Shown here in pieces: positions 19,118 to 26,612 of a stretch of DNA of 38,348 nt. Positions within the stretch are counted from its first letter, which is position 1; every line of letters begins with the position of its first letter. A model generated the notes under the pieces. That model made no database searches, was not told the DNA's origin, and worked only from the letters and a program-made list of their open reading frames with translations. Made by a program: the position numbers and the translations under genes. This DNA comes from Frankia gtarii (lineage in GTDB: Bacteria; Actinomycetota; Actinomycetes; Frankiales; Frankiaceae): positions 1 to 38,348 of the forward strand of contig NZ_JAMPTM010000030.1 of the NCBI RefSeq assembly GCF_025403375.1. Reading direction: 5' to 3'.

Positions 19118-19240
19118 GGCGGGCGCGGCGCCGGCCTGAGCATGGGCCGGTGCCGCGCCCGGTCGAACCTGTCCCGCGCCCGCTCGCGCGCCGCACCCGG
19201 CTGGACTTTCCGTTTCGATGGCCGGATGGTGCCAGTCATC

Positions 19241-19291
19241 TGACGATTACGTCACCCTGACCTGGCGCTTGAATGCGCTTCTCCGTATAAG
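19241..19291 (+). promoter_or_regulatory. Palindrome and -10 box upstream of the SDR gene
   Basis: TGACG-ATTA-CGTCA (19241-19254) is a perfect 5-bp inverted repeat with a 4-base spacer, typical in size for a TetR or GntR operator half-site pair. TATAAG at 19286-19291 is a good -10 without a clear -35. CTCCG and CGGAG arms flank it. These may start a second transcript beginning at the SDR gene. Confidence 0.4.
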
Positions 19292-19361
19292 TTTCCTCAC
19301 CCGGAGAGATGTGGCATGCTTCACGCAATCTGGCAGGGTGTCGACGTCCGGGGAGGTTGCT

Positions 19362-20156
19362 GTGGATCTCGGGATTGCAGACCGTGTCGCTGTGGTGTCG
19401 GGCGGCAGCCGCGGCATCGGGCGCGCGGTCGCCGAACTGCTGGCGGCCGAGGGGGCCCGGGTCGTCGTGGCCGCCCGCGGCGCCGAGGCGGTCGGCGAGG
19501 TCGTGGAGACGATCCGCAAGAACGGCGGCGTCGCGCACGGCGTGGCGGCGGACATGACGGTCGCCGAGGAGATCGAGCGGGTCGTGGCGGGCGCCCGCGA
19601 GCGGTTCGGGCCCCCGGACATCGCGGTCAGCAACGTCCACGGCCCCGGCCCCGGCGACTTCTTCGACCTCACCGGGGACGACTTCGCCCGTGCCTTCCAG
19701 GAGATGACCCTCAGCGTCGTCCATCTCACCCGGCTGGTCGCCCCCGCGATGCGGGAACGCGGCTGGGGGCGGCTGGTCAACATCGGCTCGGGCGCGGCCA
19801 AGGAGCCGCCGCCCGGGCTCAAGCACATCCTCGCCAACACCGTGCGGGCGTCGGTGGTGACGCTCAATCGCTCGCTGGCCAACGAGTTCGGCCGTGACGG
19901 CGTCACCGTCAACACCATCGGCACCGGCTTCATCGCCACCGACCGGATGTGGGGCTACGTCGGTGGGGTCGGGGAGCAGCGTGGCCTCGCGCCCGCCGAC
20001 ATGATGACCCAGTTCAGCACCGACATCCCCGTCGGCCGCCCGGGGCGCCCGGAGGAGATCGCCGCCGTCGTGGCCTTCCTCTGCTCCGCCTGGGCCGGAT
20101 ACGTCACCGGCCAGCTCATCCCGGTCGACGGTGGAGCGCTGCGCTCGGCGTTCTGA
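19362..20156 (+). CDS. SDR-family protein lacking the Tyr-x3-Lys catalytic pair
   Basis: 264 aa Rossmann-fold protein. The nucleotide motif SGGSRGIG is at residues 13-20, followed by the conserved VSNVHGPGPGDF region (NAG-like strand), Ser143 (NIGSGAAK), and a normal C-terminal end (GQLIPVDGGALRSAF). Where YxxxK is expected the sequence is GLKHILANTVRASVVTL, and there is no Tyr anywhere from about residue 130 to 175. A divergent SDR group with a similar Asn-rich segment exists, so a different chemistry or a binding role is possible. The GTG start is set by GGGGAGG six bases upstream. It sits between the acyl-CoA ligase and the P450. Confidence 0.88.
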   Translation: MDLGIADRVAVVSGGSRGIGRAVAELLAAEGARVVVAARGAEAVGEVVETIRKNGGVAHGVAADMTVAEEIERVVAGARERFGPPDIAVSNVHGPGPGDFFDLTGDDFARAFQEMTLSVVHLTRLVAPAMRERGWGRLVNIGSGAAKEPPPGLKHILANTVRASVVTLNRSLANEFGRDGVTVNTIGTGFIATDRMWGYVGGVGEQRGLAPADMMTQFSTDIPVGRPGRPEEIAAVVAFLCSAWAGYVTGQLIPVDGGALRSAF

Positions 20157-20233
20157 CGGCCACCGCTCGGCGCGGCCGGCGTGTCCCGCATCGACGAACG
20201 CAACCAGCGGATCAACGGACCCAGGGAGGCCAG

Positions 20234-21424
20234 ATGTCGTCGGCCGGAGAAGCCCAGCCCTTCACCTTCGAGGACCTGCCCGTTCGTGATGATCGGGACG
20301 CCGCGTGGCGGCTCATCCGCGAGCGCGGACCCATCGTCCAGCTCGAACCCGACGTCGCGCTCACCGACCACGCCCTCGTGGAGGCAGCGTTCCGCAATCC
20401 GGCGGTGTTCTCCTCCCGGAAGGCGTTCGACTCCCTCGGCAGCCCGCTCCCGCTGGTCCCGATCGCGTTCGACCCGCCGGAACACGCCCGCTACCGGCAC
20501 ATCCTGCAGCCCTTCTTCAGCCCGCGCAGCATCAGGCCCCTCGAACCGGAGTTACGCCGCCAGCTCGCCGAGCTCATCGAGCCGCTGCCGGCGCGGCGGG
20601 AATGCGACTTCGTGGCCGACGTGGCGTCGGTCTTCCCGGTGCAGGCCTTCCTGACCTTCTTCGGCCTGCCGATGGAGATGCGCGACCAGTTCGTCGCCTG
20701 GAAGGACGCGATCCTCGGGTTGAGCGACCCGTCCGGGGCGGTCAGCACCGACGAGGCCGACCTGCGCCACGCCGGCGAGCTGTTCACCTACCTGTCCGAG
20801 CTGGTGGCCGCCCGCCGCGGCGTTCCCGGCCCGGACGTGCTCAGCGAACTGCTCTGCCTGGACGGCGACGACGCGCTCACCGACGCCGAGGTGATCGGCC
20901 TGTGTTTCCTGTTCGTCCTCGCCGGCCTGGACACGGTGACCGACGCCCTCGGCTTCGGGATGGAGCGCCTCGCCCGCAACCCCGACCGCCGCCAGGAGAT
21001 CGTCGACGACCCCGCCCTCGTCCCCGCCGCCGTGGAGGAGCTGCTGCGCCTCGACCCGCCGGCGCCCTTCGTGCCGCGGATCACCACCGCGCAGACCGAG
21101 CTCGGCGGGCGCACGCTGCCCGCCGGCACCCGGGTCACCGCCTACATCGCCGCGTGCAACCGTGACGAGGCGCGCTACCCCGATCCGTACGGGGTCGACT
21201 TCCACCGCGGCGACAACCCGCATGCCAGCTTCGGCGTCGGCGTGCACCGCTGCCTCGGTTCCCACCTCGCCCGCCTCGAGATGCGCCTGGTCTACGAGGA
21301 GTGGCACCGCCTCATCCCGCACTACGACATCGCGCCCGGGTTCTCGCCGACGGTGAAGTTCCCCCGCGGCACCGTCGGCCTGGAGGCCCTCCCCCTCATC
21401 CTCACCCCGGGCGTGCCGCGATGA
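20234..21424 (+). CDS. Cytochrome P450
   Basis: Soluble class I bacterial P450, 396 aa. The I-helix reads LAGLDTVTDALG (acid-Thr pair), the K-helix ExxR is EELLR, and the heme loop is FGVGVHRCLG with Cys340 as the axial ligand. The start at 20234 has AGGGAGG close upstream. The stop overlaps the ferredoxin start as ATGA, so the two are coupled and the ferredoxin is its probable electron donor. No ferredoxin reductase is in the window. Substrate unknown; context suggests hydroxylation of the imported or CoA-activated acid. Confidence 0.94.
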   Translation: MSSAGEAQPFTFEDLPVRDDRDAAWRLIRERGPIVQLEPDVALTDHALVEAAFRNPAVFSSRKAFDSLGSPLPLVPIAFDPPEHARYRHILQPFFSPRSIRPLEPELRRQLAELIEPLPARRECDFVADVASVFPVQAFLTFFGLPMEMRDQFVAWKDAILGLSDPSGAVSTDEADLRHAGELFTYLSELVAARRGVPGPDVLSELLCLDGDDALTDAEVIGLCFLFVLAGLDTVTDALGFGMERLARNPDRRQEIVDDPALVPAAVEELLRLDPPAPFVPRITTAQTELGGRTLPAGTRVTAYIAACNRDEARYPDPYGVDFHRGDNPHASFGVGVHRCLGSHLARLEMRLVYEEWHRLIPHYDIAPGFSPTVKFPRGTVGLEALPLILTPGVPR

Positions 21425-21648
21425 GGGTCGCCATCGACCGCGAGCTCTGCGTCGGGCACGGGTTGTGCTACATGCTCGCCCCCGACGTCTTCCACGACGA
21501 CGACGAGGGGTATGGCCAGGTGACGGCCGACAGCCCGGTCGCCCCCGAGCGCGTCGAGGGCGCCCGGCGAGCTGCCGGATCGTGCCCCGAACGCGCTATC
21601 ACCCTTCCCGCCGACCCCGCCGACCCCGCCGACCCCGCGGGCGGCTGA
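21421..21648 (+). CDS. 3Fe-4S ferredoxin for the upstream P450
   Basis: 75 aa electron carrier of the actinobacterial P450-partner type. Cys10, Cys16 and Cys55-Pro are the three ligands, and His13 replaces the second cysteine of a 4Fe-4S motif (CVGHGLC). It overlaps the P450 stop by four bases. The C-terminus ends in an ADPADPADP repeat encoded by three 9-bp units. Confidence 0.92.
   Translation: MRVAIDRELCVGHGLCYMLAPDVFHDDDEGYGQVTADSPVAPERVEGARRAAGSCPERAITLPADPADPADPAGG
21611..21637 (+). repeat. Three 9-bp in-frame repeats in the ferredoxin gene
   Basis: Three perfect copies of CCGACCCCG encode the ADP repeat just before the stop. Confidence 0.75.
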
Positions 21649-21782
21649 CCGCGTCCCGACCGGCGGCGGCGCGCGCGGACCGTCGCCGTCCCCGTCCGCG
21701 GCATCTCTGTTTCTCCGCTCATGCCCCTGGCATGGGGGGAGGCGCTGGTTATGACAACTCGATGAAGAAGAAGGGCACCTGC

Positions 21783-23018
21783 GTGAAGCGCCAGATATTA
21801 CGACCGGTGATCTGTCTCGTGGCACTGGTCCTCGTGGTCGCCGCGTGCGGCAGCAGCTCCGGGGGTGGCTCGGGCGGCGGCTCCGGGGGAGGCGCCTCGG
21901 CGGCCCCGGCGGCACCGAAGTCGCCGGCACCGACCGGCAGCCCGCTGGTCATCGGCACGGTGGGCCAGTTCAGCGGCTTCGCCGGCGTGATCTCCAAGGC
22001 GACGGCGGACGCGGTGCAGGCGTGGGCGCAGTGGACCAATGACCGGGGCGGCCTCAGCGGGCACCCGGTCAAGGTCGTCGTCCGTGACGACGCCAACGAC
22101 CCGGCCAAGTCCCTGGCCGCCGTCAAGGGGATGGTCGAGAACGACAAGATCATCGCACTCGTCGGCACGCACGAGTCCGGGCTGGAGTCGGCCTGGAAGG
22201 ACTACATCGACGCGAAGAAGATTCCGGTGATCGGCGGTTCCGCCACCGCAGCGCTGTGGCTGACCGACCCGAACTTCTTCCCGACCTCGGACACCGCCGT
22301 CAACTACGTCGTGTCCGAGGTGAACGCCGCCAAGATCGCCGGCAAGAAGAAGCTCGGCATGGTCGTCTGCGCCGAGCTGCCCGCCTGCGCGCAGGGACTC
22401 TCCCTCGCCGGCGGCATCGCCACGAAGCTGGGCCTGCAGTTCGCCTCCGGCCTGGCGATCTCGTCGTCGTCGCCCAACTACACCTCCCAGTGCCTCAACA
22501 TGCGCTCGGCCGGGGTGGAATCGATCATCCTCAACAGCTCGGGCGAGGTCAGCGAACGCTTCGTCGCGGACTGTGCGAAGCAGAACTACCGGCCGCAGTT
22601 GATCTCCCCGGGGCAGAGCTTCCTCGACAAGCTGCTGAAGAACGCCAACTATGACGGCGCCTACATCGCGAACGACTCGTTCAACTGGTTCGGGGGCGCC
22701 CCGGAGACGGCGGACTTCCTGCAGGCGATGAAGTCCTACAAGTCGGACACCCCGCTGAACGCCAGCGCCAGCGCCGGCTGGGCGGCGGGCGTGATGTTCG
22801 GCAAGGCGGCCGCGAAGATCGGCCCCAGCCCGACCTCCGCCGACCTCTACACCGGGCTCTACGCCCAGCCGGCGAAGAACACCCTCGGCGGCCTGATCCC
22901 ACCGACCACCTACGCCAAGGACAAGCCGGCGGTCTCCGTCCCGTGCGGATGGTACGGCGTGATCAAGGGCGGCAAGCTCACCGCTCCCCACGGCACGAAA
23001 GCCATCTGCGTCGAGTAA
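21783..23018 (+). CDS. Lipoprotein substrate-binding protein of the HAAT/LivJ-type importer
   Basis: Periplasmic-binding-fold lipoprotein, 411 aa, that should deliver ligand to the fused Liv permease. From the GTG at 21783 the signal peptide is basic (VKRQ), hydrophobic, and ends VVAAC, so Cys22 is lipidated. A Gly/Ser linker and an Ala/Pro segment tether it. The mature part starts VIGTVGQFSGFAG and has typical LivJ features (WTNDRGGLSGHPVKVVVRDD, ALVGTHESG). An ATG at 21762 in frame is an alternative start, but AGAAGG lies eight bases ahead of the GTG. It is the last gene of the cluster, before a hairpin. The ligand cannot be read from the sequence. Confidence 0.9.
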   Translation: MKRQILRPVICLVALVLVVAACGSSSGGGSGGGSGGGASAAPAAPKSPAPTGSPLVIGTVGQFSGFAGVISKATADAVQAWAQWTNDRGGLSGHPVKVVVRDDANDPAKSLAAVKGMVENDKIIALVGTHESGLESAWKDYIDAKKIPVIGGSATAALWLTDPNFFPTSDTAVNYVVSEVNAAKIAGKKKLGMVVCAELPACAQGLSLAGGIATKLGLQFASGLAISSSSPNYTSQCLNMRSAGVESIILNSSGEVSERFVADCAKQNYRPQLISPGQSFLDKLLKNANYDGAYIANDSFNWFGGAPETADFLQAMKSYKSDTPLNASASAGWAAGVMFGKAAAKIGPSPTSADLYTGLYAQPAKNTLGGLIPPTTYAKDKPAVSVPCGWYGVIKGGKLTAPHGTKAICVE

Positions 23019-23023
23019 CGGCG

Positions 23024-23066
23024 GCGAGCCCGTGTCGACGGCAGTGCCCGTCCGGCACGGGCTCGC
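23024..23066 (+). terminator. Terminator of the liv/P450 cluster
   Basis: 11-bp perfect stem GCGAGCCCGTG with its complement at 23056-23066, extended inside by GACGG/CCGTC pairing. It begins six bases after the stop of the binding-protein gene. Confidence 0.65.
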
Positions 23067-23389
23067 GTCGAGCGTCCCGCGCCTGCCCGCGACAGGTACC
23101 GGACGCCGCATCCGCATAGTCGTCATGTCAGATCTGTTGCTGTCCTGTCCATGGAACCCGCCGATGTCGGCTCGCTCCACCCCCAGGAGAACCGGGGCGC
23201 GCCCCCGGATCCCCCCGCCCAGACTCAGTCCCAGGCGCGTGGTTGCCGAATCTTCCTGGGTTCGCGGTGCGGCCCGGGATCTCGGTTCCACAGGGTGACA
23301 GCGTCATCGGCAATGTGAGGTGGGCCGGCGCAGCTCGGAATCCGGTGACAGATCTGTTAGAAATGAGTGGGGTCGGTGGCCATCGGCCC

Positions 23390-23430
23390 GCGGGCCGCGG
23401 CAGCCATCCGGGTACAGTGCCGCGGCCCGC
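23390..23430 (-). terminator. Terminator of the ars operon
   Basis: 13-bp perfect stem GCGGGCCGCGGCA with its complement at 23418-23430 and a 15-nt loop, 77 bp beyond the arsC stop on the minus strand. Confidence 0.6.
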
Positions 23431-23506
23431 TCACCGTGCGGCCCCGCCCCGGTGGCCGCGTGTCACTCCGGTGGCCGGGCCCCGCTCCGGTGGTGGGTGA
23501 CGGCGA

Positions 23507-23917
23507 TCAGGTGTCGGCGGGGAGAAGCTCGGCGAGGAGCCGGTCGACGCGGGCGCGGATCTCGTCGCGGATGGGGCGCACGGCGTCGATGCCCTGGCCG
23601 GCGGGGTCGTCGAGCGTCCAGTCCTCATAGCGCGTGCCCGGGAAGATCGGGCAGGCGTCGCCGCAGCCCATGGTGACGACGACGTCGGAGGCCTCGACCG
23701 CGTCCACGGTGAGGATCTTCGGGGTCTGGCCGGTGAGGTCGATGCCGACCTCGGCCATGGCCGCGACGGCGATGGGGTTGATCTGCCCGCCGGGGGCGGA
23801 GCCGGCCGAGCGGACCTCGACGCGGTCGCCGGCGAGGTGGGTGAGCCAGCCGGCGGCCATCTGGGAGCGGCCGGCGTTGTGGACGCAGACGAACAGCACC
23901 GACGGTCTCGCGGTCAT
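23507..23917 (-). CDS. arsC: Arsenate reductase, low-Mr phosphatase type
   Basis: Reduces arsenate to arsenite in the cytoplasm; 136 aa. The P-loop is CVHNAGRS with Cys11 as nucleophile and Arg17. Cys85 and Cys89 (MGCGDACP) are the other redox cysteines, and Asp103-Asp104-Pro is the acid region. The CX3C spacing differs from the wider spacing in the S. aureus thioredoxin-linked enzyme, so a mycothiol/mycoredoxin partner, known in actinobacteria, is plausible. The ATG overlaps the aquaporin stop as ATGA. It is the last gene of the ars operon. Confidence 0.93.
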   Translation of the reverse strand: MTARPSVLFVCVHNAGRSQMAAGWLTHLAGDRVEVRSAGSAPGGQINPIAVAAMAEVGIDLTGQTPKILTVDAVEASDVVVTMGCGDACPIFPGTRYEDWTLDDPAGQGIDAVRPIRDEIRARVDRLLAELLPADT

Positions 23918-24657
23918 CGAAGCATGATCCTCTCGTGAGATGGCTGCTGCGCGGCCTGGGCGCGGGCCGAGGCCGCGCGTGGGTAGAACAGCCGGACCAG
24001 CCCGTAGCCGACCGCCCCGCCGGCCAGCTGGACGGCCACGAAGGCGGGTGCGGAGGCGGGGGCGATCCCGGCGAAGCTGTCGGAGAACATCCGTCCCACG
24101 GTGATCGCCGGGTTCGCGAAACTCGTCGAGCTGGTGAACCAGTACGCCGCCCCGATGTAGGCGCCGACCGCCGCCGGGGCCCGTTCGGCACGGTCGGACC
24201 GGGCCAGCGCGAAGATCAGCAGGACCAGCCCGGCGGTGGCGACGACCTCGGCGAGCAGGTGCGCCCCCGAGGCCCGGTGATGGGTCGCGATCGACACCGC
24301 CGACCGGTCGAACATCAGGTTCGCCAGCATCGCCCCCGCGACACAGCCGGCAGCCTGGGCGGGCAGGTAGGCGGCGGCGTCGCGCCACGACAGGCCGCCG
24401 AACGCGGCGTCGACGAGGCTGACGACCGGATTGAAGTGCGCCCCGGACACCGGGCCGACCATCAGGATGATGGCGAACAGGCCGGCGGCGGTCGCCGCGG
24501 CGTTCTCCACCAGTTGCAACCCGACCTGGTCGGGGCTGAGCTGGACCGCGGCGATCCCCGACCCGACGACCAGGGCGGCGAGCAGCATGCTGCCCACCGC
24601 CTCGGCGGCCAGCCGCCGGGCCAGTGCCGGTCGACCACCCGGCTCGATGTCCGCCAC
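23914..24657 (-). CDS. Aquaporin-family (MIP) channel in the ars operon
   Basis: Six-helix channel, 247 aa. The two half-helix motifs are GAHFNPVVS (NPV instead of NPA) and FANPAITVGR (NPA with the selectivity-filter Arg). The GTG start at 24657 is five bases after the arsI stop; the frame is open further upstream, but only as an arsI shadow. Its place between arsI and arsC matches the aqpS-arsC arrangement of Sinorhizobium meliloti, where an aquaglyceroporin lets arsenite leave down its gradient in place of a pump. No Acr3 or ArsB gene is in the module. The arsenite role is inferred from context. Confidence 0.88.
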   Translation of the reverse strand: MADIEPGGRPALARRLAAEAVGSMLLAALVVGSGIAAVQLSPDQVGLQLVENAAATAAGLFAIILMVGPVSGAHFNPVVSLVDAAFGGLSWRDAAAYLPAQAAGCVAGAMLANLMFDRSAVSIATHHRASGAHLLAEVVATAGLVLLIFALARSDRAERAPAAVGAYIGAAYWFTSSTSFANPAITVGRMFSDSFAGIAPASAPAFVAVQLAGGAVGYGLVRLFYPRAASARAQAAQQPSHERIMLR

Positions 24658-24662
24658 CCGTG

Positions 24663-25217
24663 TCAGCGCGCGCCGGCGGGCGCCGGTTCGAGGTCGACGC
24701 CGGTGGTGTCGGTGGTGTCGGTGGTGTCGGCGGTCGGGCCGCAGTCCACTCCCGGGCCGCAGGCGCAGGCCGCTCCCGGCCCCGCCCCCGGCCCGCTGCC
24801 CGGCTGCACCGTCCGCAGGGTCGGCACCGACCCGTCGACGACGTCGGAGAGCACCGTGTAGACCTCCCACGGCGCGCCGTCGGGATCATCGACCCAGGCC
24901 TTGTCCTGCACCGCGTAGCAGCAGGCGGTGTTCTCCTCGACCGCGGTCTCCAGCCCGGCGCCCGCCAGCCGGGCCGTCGCGGCGGTGACCTCCTCGGTGG
25001 TCTCGACCTCGACGCCGAGATGGTTCAACGCTCCCGCGACCCCGCTGCCGCGGACGTCCGGGTTCTCGATCAGCACCAGTTTCAGCGGCGGCACGTCGAC
25101 CGCGAAGTTCGCGTATCCCGCCCGGCGCTTCGCCGGCGCGACCCCGAACAGCTTCGAGTAGAACTCCACCGCCGCGTCCACATCGGACACGTTCAACGCC
25201 AGCTGCACTCGCGCCAT
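24663..25217 (-). CDS. arsI: ArsI/CadI-family glyoxalase-fold protein
   Basis: Vicinal-oxygen-chelate protein, 184 aa. The core (residues 1-135) has the family order: QLALNVSDVDAAVEFYSKLFG, then NHLGVEVET with a metal His, then ENTACCYAVQDKAWVDDPDG, where the vicinal Cys pair binds trivalent arsenic in ArsI C-As lyases, and PWEVYTVL with the metal Glu. ArsI cleaves methylarsenite; CadI homologues in mycobacteria are cadmium-induced, so the substrate is not certain. A C-terminal tail adds CACGPGVDC, three more cysteines, and a TTD repeat. GAGGTG precedes the ATG at 25217. It is the first gene of the operon. Confidence 0.88.
   Translation of the reverse strand: MARVQLALNVSDVDAAVEFYSKLFGVAPAKRRAGYANFAVDVPPLKLVLIENPDVRGSGVAGALNHLGVEVETTEEVTAATARLAGAGLETAVEENTACCYAVQDKAWVDDPDGAPWEVYTVLSDVVDGSVPTLRTVQPGSGPGAGPGAACACGPGVDCGPTADTTDTTDTTGVDLEPAPAGAR
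24702..24728 (-). repeat. Three 9-bp in-frame repeats in the arsI tail
   Basis: Three copies of GGTGGTGTC (plus strand) encode the DTT repeat of the ArsI C-terminus. Confidence 0.75.
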
Positions 25218-25246
25218 CACGATCACCTCAGACACATCGACAAGCA

Positions 25247-25286
25247 TCTATGTCCTGACGGAAGCGAGCATGCCCGCAGACATAGA
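25247..25286. promoter_or_regulatory. Inverted repeat, candidate ArsR operator
   Basis: TCTATGTC (25247-25254) and its exact complement GACATAGA (25279-25286) flank 24 bases between the divergent arsI and arsR genes and overlap the arsI promoter. This suits ArsR repression of both directions, but the wide spacer means that two dimers or a looped site would be needed. Confidence 0.4.
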
Positions 25287-25296
25287 CCGCTGTCAA
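25267..25296 (-). promoter_or_regulatory. Candidate promoter of the arsI-aqp-arsC operon
   Basis: On the minus strand a perfect -35 TTGACA (25296-25291), an 18-base spacer and CATGCT (25272-25267). The start would be near 25260, giving a leader of about 43 nt to arsI. Confidence 0.45.
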
Positions 25297-25319
25297 TTTC
25301 TCGTGGCATGCTGGACACC

Positions 25320-25781
25320 ATGGCCACGATCTCGACGCCGCGCCCGACGCCCGCCCGGTCGTCCACGGACCGGCCGTCCACAGACCGGCCGGACGAGGCC
25401 GTGGGCGAGCTGGTGGGCGCGATTGCCGCATGCTGCACGCCGCTGGCAGCCGCCCCGCTGTCGGCCGAGGGCGCCGAGCAGCTCGCAGGTGTCCTCAAGG
25501 CCATCGCCGTCCCCGCCCGGCTACGACTTCTGTCGATGATCTACGCTCGCGACGGCGGAGAGGCCTGCGTCTGCGAACTCACCGAGCCCCTCGGGCTGAC
25601 CCAACCCACCGTCAGCCACCACCTGAAGGTCCTCGTCGACGCCGGCCTGATCAGCCGGGACAAACGCGGCGTCTGGGCCTACTACCGCCCGGTGCCCGGC
25701 GCTCTTGCCGCCCTCGGCGCACTGCTCAGGCCGCAGCCCGTAGCCGCCGGCACGCCGCCGGAGCGCTGCGCGCAGTGCTAG
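25320..25781 (+). CDS. arsR: ArsR/SmtB-family metalloid-responsive repressor
   Basis: 153 aa winged-helix repressor, divergent from the ars operon. The HTH is [19 protein letters not shown] (87-105) followed by the wing [11 protein letters not shown]. Cys83 and Cys85 (EACVCEL) match the arsenic-sensing CxC of the classical ArsR alpha-3 site; Cys38-Cys39 and Cys150/Cys153 are further possible thiols. The start may be 25320 or the in-frame ATG at 25308; neither has a ribosome site, so a leaderless message is possible. The first 25 residues are a Ser/Thr/Pro/Arg-rich extension encoded by small repeats. Confidence 0.92.
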   Translation: MATISTPRPTPARSSTDRPSTDRPDEAVGELVGAIAACCTPLAAAPLSAEGAEQLAGVLKAIAVPARLRLLSMIYARDGGEACVCELTEPLGLTQPTVSHHLKVLVDAGLISRDKRGVWAYYRPVPGALAALGALLRPQPVAAGTPPERCAQC

Positions 25782-26169
25782 GGCGCGTGTCTACGACTGC
25801 TGCCAGCCGATCTACATACTGTGCGTGATTGACGGGGTGCGGCAATACTCCAGCCCCACGACCACGATGTGTCCCCACGACCACGCCTCGACGGGGTCCG
25901 GCTCACGTGCCGCACACAAGCCGTCTGATCGCAGTTGGACACGTGGCCCAGGGCCGCAGCCGCCATCGTCGCGATGGACAAGCACTACGCAAGGTCGTCG
26001 CACCGACAGACGTTGCCTGACTGCGGTAGGCCGGCTGACATACTTCCCTGGATGCCCCCGGCTCCTGCCCGCGGGGGCGCGGCGGTCCGTGGCGGCGGTT
26101 CGCCCGGCTCCGGTCGGGGCGGGTCTGCTGCCGCCGGGCTGGTCCCATCATCGAGAAAAGGCTGGTTGC
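25782..26169. other. Intergenic region between arsR and the FKBP gene
   Basis: 388 bp without a supported gene. A candidate promoter for the FKBP gene is CTGACT (26017-26022), a 16-base spacer and CATACT (26039-26044), giving a leader of about 119 nt. The repeated CACGACCACG near 25855-25887 is of unknown meaning. Confidence 0.4.
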
Positions 26170-26499
26170 ATGGGCGTATCGGTTAAGACCCTTTCGCCGG
26201 GGGACGGCAAGACCTTCCCCAAGAAGGGGGACACGGTGACGATTCACTATGTCGGCACCCTGCTCGGCAGCGGAAAGCAGTTCGACTCCTCCCGTGACAG
26301 GGGAGAGCCGTTCAAGACCGAGATCGGTGTCGGCAGGGTGATCAAGGGGTGGGACGAGGGGGTTCCTCAGCTGTCGCTCGGCGAGAAGGCCGTGCTCACC
26401 ATCACGCCTGACTACGGGTACGGCCCCAGGGGCTTCCCGCCCGTCATCCCGCCCAACTCCGACCTCGTCTTCGAAGTGGAACTACTCGGGGTCAACTGA
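26170..26499 (+). CDS. FKBP-type peptidyl-prolyl isomerase, eukaryote-like FKBP12
   Basis: 109 aa single-domain cytoplasmic cis-trans prolyl isomerase with no signal peptide. All main pocket residues of FKBP12 are present: Tyr27, Phe38, Asp39, Phe48, Val57, Ile58, Trp61, Tyr84 and Phe101. The wording ([65 protein letters not shown]) follows fungal FKBP12 closely and differs from the usual actinobacterial form. Codons such as GTT, AAG and TCG-poor stretches look slightly less GC-rich than the neighbours. AAGG is nine bases before the ATG. It is probably a single-gene transcript ending at the hairpin at 26569. Confidence 0.94.
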   Translation: MGVSVKTLSPGDGKTFPKKGDTVTIHYVGTLLGSGKQFDSSRDRGEPFKTEIGVGRVIKGWDEGVPQLSLGEKAVLTITPDYGYGPRGFPPVIPPNSDLVFEVELLGVN

Positions 26500-26568
26500 C
26501 CTGACCACGCCGGCCGGCGAGTGAGGACTGGCCGGCTGCCCCTCGGGAGGATTCCGGGGCGGGAAGGT

Positions 26569-26612
26569 GGATCCGCGGCCCGGCTGTCGCCCTGGGGCCG
26601 GACCGCGGATCC
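26569..26612. terminator. Hairpin between the convergent FKBP and MaoC genes
   Basis: 10-bp perfect stem GGATCCGCGG with its complement CCGCGGATCC at 26603-26612 and a 24-nt loop that can pair further. It can serve both converging transcripts. Confidence 0.5.

Larger units (their letters stand above)
23019..23506. other. Convergent intergenic region with two terminators
   Basis: 488 bp without a supported gene, between the liv cluster and arsC. It holds one hairpin for each side (23024-23066 and 23390-23430). GTCAGATCTGTTG (from 23127) and GACAGATCTGTTA (from 23347) share 11 of 13 bases, the second including the palindrome ACAGATCTGT; their meaning is unclear. Confidence 0.5.

Noticed and set aside
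23032-23500. Short open frames between the liv cluster and arsC
   Set aside because: None has a ribosome site or family resemblance, and they overlap two terminator hairpins.
25825-26160. N-terminal extension of the FKBP from an upstream start
   Set aside because: The extension has no FKBP-like or signal sequence; the ATG at 26170 fits the family N-terminus and has AAGG upstream.
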